This document shows positions 59,783-64,000 of a stretch of 64,000 bases of DNA, piece after piece. Under the pieces are notes generated by a model, which was not told where the DNA came from, ran no database searches, and saw nothing but the letters and a program-made list of their open reading frames with translations. Every line of letters starts with the position of its first letter. Positions within the stretch are counted from its first letter, which is position 1. The DNA comes from Chloroflexota bacterium (GTDB lineage: Bacteria > Chloroflexota > Limnocylindria > Limnocylindrales > CSP1-4), in NCBI GenBank assembly GCA_015478725.1, contig JADMIG010000010.1, positions 28,974 through 92,973 on the forward strand, given 5' to 3'. Made by a program: the position numbers and the translations under genes.

Positions 59783-60439
59783 ATGCGACCACCCAGACTC
59801 CGCTACGTCGCGCTCGGCGACTCGTACACCATCGGGACCTCCGTGGCGGTTGTGGATCGCTGGCCGGATCGGCTCGTGGCGGCCCTCGCGGATGCGGGCG
59901 TTGACGGTGCGAGCGCCCTCGACCTCGTCGCGAATCTCGCCGTCAACGCCTCCACGAGCGCCGACGTCGTGGCCCGCGAGCTGCCGCGGTTCGAGCAGTC
60001 GCGGCCGGGCTTCGCCAGCCTCCTCGTCGGCGTCAACGATGTCGTCCGCGGGGTGCCCGCCGGCGAGTACGACCGGAACGTCCGGCTCATCCTCGATGGT
60101 CTCCTCGCGCGCCTTCCCCCCACGAGGATCGTCGTCGTCACGACGCCGGATTACACGGTGACGCCGGCCGGGGCTGACTTCGGCGAACCGGCCGGCCGGC
60201 GGGCGGGGATCGAGATGGTCAACGCGATCATCCGCGAGGCGGCCGCGGAGCGCGGGATCGCCGCGGTCGACGTCGTGGACCTGTCGAGGCGCGCCGCCGC
60301 GGAGCCGGCACTCGTCGCCGCGGACGGCCTCCATCCATCGGGGGAGCAGTACGCGACCTGGGTCGATCGGATCGCTCCGGTCGTGCGGCGGCTCCTCGCC
60401 GAGCGCGCTGACTCCGCGGTTTCGCCGTCAGACGGCTGA
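59783..60439 (+). CDS. SGNH/GDSL-family hydrolase
   Basis: 218-aa esterase/lipase-like protein. Block I YVALGDSYTIG with nucleophile Ser14, block III LLVGVNDV with Asn85, and block V DGLHPSGEQY with Asp181 and His184, giving the full SGNH set. No signal peptide, so it is probably cytoplasmic. Substrate unknown (acyl esters, phospholipids or acetylated sugars are hydrolysed by relatives). ATG 59783 directly follows a -10 element; upstream in-frame sequence is not protein-like. Convergent with the following decarboxylase gene, 51 nt apart. Confidence 0.9.
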   Translation: MRPPRLRYVALGDSYTIGTSVAVVDRWPDRLVAALADAGVDGASALDLVANLAVNASTSADVVARELPRFEQSRPGFASLLVGVNDVVRGVPAGEYDRNVRLILDGLLARLPPTRIVVVTTPDYTVTPAGADFGEPAGRRAGIEMVNAIIREAAAERGIAAVDVVDLSRRAAAEPALVAADGLHPSGEQYATWVDRIAPVVRRLLAERADSAVSPSDG

Positions 60440-60490
60440 CCCGGCTGGCAAGCAAGGTCGTCGCGTCGGATCTCGACGCCCTGCGCGACC

Positions 60491-61969
60491 TCAGCCGCGT
60501 GCCGCCAGCTCCCGACCCACCGCAAGCACCTCATCGACCAGGGCGTCAGCGTCGGCGAGGGTGGTGCGCGGGTTGATGAAGCACGGTCGGATCGCCAACC
60601 GACCATCCACTCGAGTGCTCGAGGTCACCGCCCGTCCGCGTGCACGGATGCCGTGCAGCACGTCCTCGTTCAGCGCATCGAGGCTCGCCTCGTCGGTCCA
60701 GGCCGCCGGTCGGAAGCGGAAGCAGCAGATCGAGAGAACCGGCTCCGCGAGCAGTTCCAGCTCGGTCGACGACCGCGCGCGCTCAGCCACGCGCCGAGCG
60801 CAATCGTCGTGCCGGACGACCCGCTCCCGCATCCCGTCCGCGCCGATCTCGCGGAGGATCGCCCAGACCGCGAGACCCCGAGCCGGGGAGGAGAAATCCA
60901 CACCCCAGTCGGGCGTGCCATATCCCAGCTCATCGAACGGTGACGCAGGGTCGGCCTCCCCGGTCTCGGCCTGGCGCTCGCGGTCGTAGTCACCGGTCTC
61001 GACCGTGAACGCACGGCCCAGGATCCCCTCGTCGCGGACGATGGCAGCGCCCGTGCCCACCGGGGCCGCGAGCCACTTGTGCGGATCGATCGCGAACGAG
61101 TCGTACGTCGCCACGTCGCCGTACCGCTTGCGCACCCGATCGTCGAGGAGTCCGAAGCCGCCATACGCTCCGTCCACGTGCAGCCAGATGCCCCGCTCGT
61201 GCGCGATCCGCGCAAGCTCCGGGAGGGGATCGACGCGACCCGTGTTGACGTCGCCCGCGCACCCCACGACCGCGACCTGCGTGCACCCGGCCGCCAGATC
61301 CTCATCGAGGGCGGTCTGCAGGAGGTCCAGGTCGATCGTGCCGGATCGGTCGAGCGGGATGGCACGCAGGTTGCGTCGCCCCATCCCGAGCACGCCAAGG
61401 GCACGCCCCACCACGTGGTGCGTCTCCGTGCTCGCGTAGACCCTTGGCTCGACCATGCCCTCGATGCCGTCCAGCGACGGCCGGAGACCCAGGCGCTCAC
61501 CGGCGTGCTGGCGGGCCGCGCCGATACCGATCAGGTTCGCCGTCGAACCGCCGGAGGTGAACGTCCCCACCGAGGACGCCGGGAAGCCGAGCAACTCGAT
61601 GAGCCAGCGCATCGCCAGGTGGTCCACGAAATTGCCCGCGCTCGCCCACCAGCGCTGCGGTACCGCAACTGCCTGGGCCAGGTCCGCCGCCGCCCCAACA
61701 TCCGTGGGCCCCGTGGTCACCCAGCCGGAGAAACCGGGGTGTCCCACCCGAAGGCCGTTCGCGACCACGAGATCGGCGAGCTCGGCGAGTGTCGCGTCGC
61801 GCCCGATGCCCGCGGTCGGCAAGGGCCGATCGAGGGCCGGTCGCCAGCGCGACCGTTCTCGGGCTGGATCTGGTCCCTCGAATTCGAGGAACCGCTCCAG
61901 AGAGGGCAGGATGGCCCGGATGGCGTGGCCAAGCGAGTCGGTGGTGGCGGTGTCCTGGCGGGGGTTCAT
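60491..61969 (-). CDS. Group II PLP-dependent decarboxylase (aromatic/glutamate decarboxylase family)
   Basis: 492-aa fold-type I PLP enzyme. HPGFSGWVTTGPT, FTSGGSTANLIGIGAARQHA, YASTETHHVVGRALGVLGMG (the TEtHHSV-like stacking His), LHVDGAYGGFGLL with the PLP Asp, and SFAIDPHKWLAAPVGTGAAI with PLP Lys298. It belongs with aromatic-L-amino-acid, tyrosine/DOPA and related decarboxylases; the amino-acid substrate cannot be fixed from sequence. ATG 61969 lies 8 nt after a -10 hexamer; the longer frame to 62140 is not protein-like. Divergent from a RidA-like ORF. Confidence 0.92.
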   Translation of the reverse strand: MNPRQDTATTDSLGHAIRAILPSLERFLEFEGPDPARERSRWRPALDRPLPTAGIGRDATLAELADLVVANGLRVGHPGFSGWVTTGPTDVGAAADLAQAVAVPQRWWASAGNFVDHLAMRWLIELLGFPASSVGTFTSGGSTANLIGIGAARQHAGERLGLRPSLDGIEGMVEPRVYASTETHHVVGRALGVLGMGRRNLRAIPLDRSGTIDLDLLQTALDEDLAAGCTQVAVVGCAGDVNTGRVDPLPELARIAHERGIWLHVDGAYGGFGLLDDRVRKRYGDVATYDSFAIDPHKWLAAPVGTGAAIVRDEGILGRAFTVETGDYDRERQAETGEADPASPFDELGYGTPDWGVDFSSPARGLAVWAILREIGADGMRERVVRHDDCARRVAERARSSTELELLAEPVLSICCFRFRPAAWTDEASLDALNEDVLHGIRARGRAVTSSTRVDGRLAIRPCFINPRTTLADADALVDEVLAVGRELAARG

Positions 61970-61977
61970 GACGGCGA

Positions 61978-61983
61978 AGTGTA
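61978..61983 (-). promoter_or_regulatory. -10 element of the decarboxylase gene (leaderless)
   Basis: On the minus strand TACACT ends 8 nt before ATG 61969. No Shine-Dalgarno sequence. No good -35. Confidence 0.45.
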
Positions 61984-62017
61984 GTGGCCCGAGCGGATCA
62001 CTCGACGGTCGTGGTTC

Positions 62018-62326
62018 GTGCCGATGCTGTACCTGTCGGGCGCCATGGGGATCGACGGCACCGGCGCGTTGGTGCCCGGTGGTATCGAGGCGGAGACGCG
62101 CCAGGCCTTGGCCAACATCCGGTCCGTGCTCGAGCGCCACAGCTCATCGATGGATCGGGTGGTCAAGTGCACGGCGATGCTTGCCGACATGCAGGAATGG
62201 GCGGCGATGAACCGCGTCTACGTCGAGCACTTCCCAACGAATCTCCCCGCCCGCAGTGCATTTGGCGCCTCCGGCCTCGCCCTCGGCGGCCGGGTCGAGA
62301 TCGAGTGCATCGCCACGATCGAGTAA
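62018..62326 (+). CDS. RidA-family protein, N-terminally short
   Basis: 102 aa from GTG 62018 (or 100 from ATG 62024). MLYLSGAMGIDGTGALVPGG, the middle ANIRSVLERHSSSMDRVVKC and the end PARSAFGASGLALGGRVEIE match RidA/YjgF enamine-imine deaminases, including the Arg in PARS and the terminal Glu. Normal members have about 125 residues; the first 20-25, with the GPYSQA active-site segment, are missing, and an in-frame TAG lies at 61982. So it is a shortened version, a gene remnant, or a fragment whose 5' end was replaced. No ribosome-binding site is evident. RidA removes reactive enamines made by PLP enzymes, which fits the divergent decarboxylase. Confidence 0.55.
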   Translation: MPMLYLSGAMGIDGTGALVPGGIEAETRQALANIRSVLERHSSSMDRVVKCTAMLADMQEWAAMNRVYVEHFPTNLPARSAFGASGLALGGRVEIECIATIE

Positions 62327-62471
62327 CTGCTTCACGTCGTCCACGGCTGTTGCTGTCGGCGCGTTCTCACGGCCCTCCGGGCGCGCCCAGCGGACACCCT
62401 TGGCAAGGGTTCCGCCGCCCTGTGGTCGTCGTCAGGAGTCCGCGCGTCGCACATCGTGCAGCCGGATACAG

Positions 62472-62477
62472 CAGACT
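62472..62477 (+). promoter_or_regulatory. -10 element of the cyclase gene (leaderless)
   Basis: CAGACT, 6 nt before GTG 62484; a weaker hexamer, but the spacing matches the other leaderless starts here. The remaining 157-nt gap after the RidA-like ORF shows nothing else I can identify. Confidence 0.35.
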
Positions 62478-62483
62478 CTGGCC

Positions 62484-63821
62484 GTGAAGCCACCGGACGT
62501 CTCGTACGCGCGAAGCGGCGAAGTGGCCATCGCCTACCAGCTGGTCGGCCATGGTCCGGTGGACGTCGTCTTCCTGCGTGGGATCACCGGAGACCTGCTG
62601 TCGACCTGGGAGCAACCACTGCTCGTCCGCCACGTCGAGGGACTCGCATCGTGCGGGCGCGTCATCATGCTGGACCGGCGCGGGACCGGCCTGTCCGATC
62701 GGGTACGCGAGGTCCAGTCGCTCGAGACGACGATGGACGACGTCCGCGCCGTCATGGATGCGGTGGGGTCGGAGCGCGCCGTGCTCTGGACCGGCGGCAT
62801 CGCGACCGGGATCGGGGTGCTCTTCGCGGCGACCTATCCCGAGCGCTGTGCCGGCCTCGTCCTCTTCGACCCGAGAGTGAAGGGGATCCGCTCGTCCGAC
62901 TACCCGTGGGCGGCGACCGAGGACGAATGGCGCAATCAGCTGGCGGAGGTGCGCGCGCGTTGGGGAGCGCGAGACTACCTGGCCGAACTTGCCCATGCGT
63001 GGGCCCCGGAGGTAGCGGACGACGTCGAGTTCCTCGACTGGTTCGTCTGGCACATGCGCCGCAGCCTGAGTCCCGGTGCTGCCTTGACGTCCTTCCGAAC
63101 CACCATGGAGCTCGATGTGCGCGACGTTCTCGCGGCGGTACGCGTGCCGACGCTCGTCATGCCGAGGCCCGCGGTGCCCGGCCCGGGGCACTACACGGCG
63201 GCCCGGATCCGAGGATCCGAGGTGGTCGAGCTGCCGGAGCTCCGCGGCGTCTACACCTGGGTGGATGACCAGGCCCACCGGGCGACGATGGAGGCCACCG
63301 AGCGCTTCATCTCGCGCCTCACGGCTCGCAAGCAGTCGGAGCGCGTGCTCGCGACGATCCTCTTCACCGACATCGTGGGTTCGACCGAGCTGGCCGCGCG
63401 GCTCGGTGACGCGGCCTGGCGCGAGCTGTTGGAACGGCATCACGCGATCGTCCGCCGCGAGCTCGCGCGGTTCCAGGGTCGGGAGCTCGACACCGCCGGC
63501 GATGGGTTCTTCGCCGCATTCGATGGGCCCGCCAGGGCAGTGCTCGCCGCCGCTGCCCTCCGCGATCCGCTGCGAGCGCTCGGTCTCGAGGTTCGGGCCG
63601 GCCTCCACACCGGCGAGTGCGAAGTCAGCGACGGCAAGATCGTCGGGATCGCGGTCTCGATCGGCGCCCGCATCTCGTCGCTCGCTGGCCCGGGTGACGT
63701 CCTCGTCTCGAGCACCGTCAAGGACCTCGTGGCCGGATCGGGACTCCGGTTCCAGGATCGCGGGGAACAGCAGCTCAAGGGGATCCCCGAAGCCTGGCAC
63801 CTGTTCGCGCTCGCCGGCTGA
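62484..63821 (+). CDS. Alpha/beta-hydrolase fused to class III adenylate/guanylate cyclase
   Basis: 445 aa from GTG 62484 (VKPPDVSYARSGEVAIAYQL). Residues about 5-275 are an alpha/beta-hydrolase domain (VDVVFLRGITGDLLSTWEQP, VIMLDRRGTGLSDR), and residues about 285-445 a class III nucleotide cyclase: ATILFTDIVGSTELAARLGD and LDTAGDGFFAAFDGP supply the two metal Asp residues, then GLHTGECEVSDGKIVGIAVS and IGARISSLAGPGDVLVS. The nucleophile elbow reads LWTGGIATG, so the GxSxG serine is absent and the hydrolase part is likely a ligand sensor. Related fusions are common in mycobacteria. Cytoplasmic; cAMP is the likely product. Confidence 0.9.
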   Translation: MKPPDVSYARSGEVAIAYQLVGHGPVDVVFLRGITGDLLSTWEQPLLVRHVEGLASCGRVIMLDRRGTGLSDRVREVQSLETTMDDVRAVMDAVGSERAVLWTGGIATGIGVLFAATYPERCAGLVLFDPRVKGIRSSDYPWAATEDEWRNQLAEVRARWGARDYLAELAHAWAPEVADDVEFLDWFVWHMRRSLSPGAALTSFRTTMELDVRDVLAAVRVPTLVMPRPAVPGPGHYTAARIRGSEVVELPELRGVYTWVDDQAHRATMEATERFISRLTARKQSERVLATILFTDIVGSTELAARLGDAAWRELLERHHAIVRRELARFQGRELDTAGDGFFAAFDGPARAVLAAAALRDPLRALGLEVRAGLHTGECEVSDGKIVGIAVSIGARISSLAGPGDVLVSSTVKDLVAGSGLRFQDRGEQQLKGIPEAWHLFALAG

Positions 63822-64000
63822 CCTCGTGTGTGCGCTGGGTCCCTCGCGGCCGACGGTGTGAGCGCCGGAACGGGTTCTCGATCCGTACCCCGCCGATCGC
63901 CCGGCCGTGGTACGTCGCGGCACTCCGTTCGTGACAGATGACCCCCAGGCGGGCGTTGGTCACCGACTCCCCACGCGGCGCTGGCAGACCTGAGCGTGGA
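63822..64000. other. Unassigned right end of window
   Basis: 179 nt after the cyclase stop. Short open frames exist on the minus strand but show no recognisable protein, start signal or family motif. No hairpin with a U-tract is seen. Probably intergenic; the next gene may begin beyond the window. Confidence 0.4.

Noticed and set aside
63775..63963. Minus-strand frame of 62 codons at the right edge
   Set aside because: Overlaps the cyclase 3' end, Arg-rich, no ribosome-binding site or motif.

Overview
The window is a very GC-rich, tightly packed bacterial chromosome segment: short intergenic gaps, many 4-bp start/stop overlaps, frequent GTG and a few TTG starts. I see no insertion sequence, integrase, CRISPR array, rRNA or tRNA. 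Lipoprotein signal peptides, a GatCAB amidotransferase, an LppX-like lipoprotein, a CIRCE-controlled groESL operon and the gene content suggest a Gram-positive-like Chloroflexota (perhaps the Limnocylindria/Ellin6529 group). That placement is inference; a GC-rich actinobacterium is the main alternative.

Layout. 1-2.9 kb: the two-gene glycine decarboxylase P-protein (gcvPA runs off the left edge, gcvPB). 2.9-4.2 kb: an ECF sigma factor with a zinc-binding anti-sigma factor. 4.2-17.1 kb: two complete Dpp/Opp-type peptide ABC transporter operons back to back, each in the order binding protein, permease, permease, ATPase, ATPase. 17.1-20.4 kb: a glutamine-dependent NAD synthetase split into amidase and synthetase genes, rsmI, and (minus strand) an ssb. 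20.6-22.3 kb: a minus-strand membrane GGDEF/HD-GYP protein. 22.4-35.8 kb: a purine operon purA-D-B-C-S-Q-L-F-M-(N+H), in which purN and purH are one fused gene and purE/purK are absent. 35.9-41.2 kb: an Ala-rich small protein, metG with an unusual HIGH-motif region, tatD, and groES-groEL behind a sigma70 promoter and a CIRCE operator. 41.4-48.9 kb: an LppX-like lipoprotein, a PcrA/UvrD helicase, an FMN-dependent alpha-hydroxy-acid dehydrogenase, ligA, and a convergent zinc-ribbon protein. 49.0-53.9 kb: gatC-gatA-aminotransferase-gatB and a small membrane protein. 53.9-59.6 kb (minus): a CoA-binding protein and a BMP/PnrA-type nucleoside ABC transporter. 59.8-63.8 kb: a GDSL hydrolase, a PLP decarboxylase, a short RidA-like ORF and an alpha/beta-hydrolase-adenylate cyclase.

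How the parts connect. The purine operon makes IMP and AMP from PRPP (except the carboxylation step, which must be encoded elsewhere), while the BMP transporter is of the family that imports nucleosides. The peptide transporters supply amino acids. GatCAB plus an aspartate-type aminotransferase links amino-acid metabolism with Asn/Gln-tRNA formation.

Two sequence patterns recur. First, several independently transcribed genes have a TANNNT-type -10 hexamer ending only 6-9 nt before the start codon, which predicts leaderless mRNAs. Second, all three ABC binding-protein genes are followed by a perfect 13-16 bp hairpin just before the next transporter gene. I did not find a clearly new defence, mobile or biosynthetic system. 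The best leads are the PurN-PurH fusion, the altered MetG active-site motif, the aminotransferase inside the gat operon, and a predicted cyclase whose hydrolase domain lacks the usual nucleophile motif.
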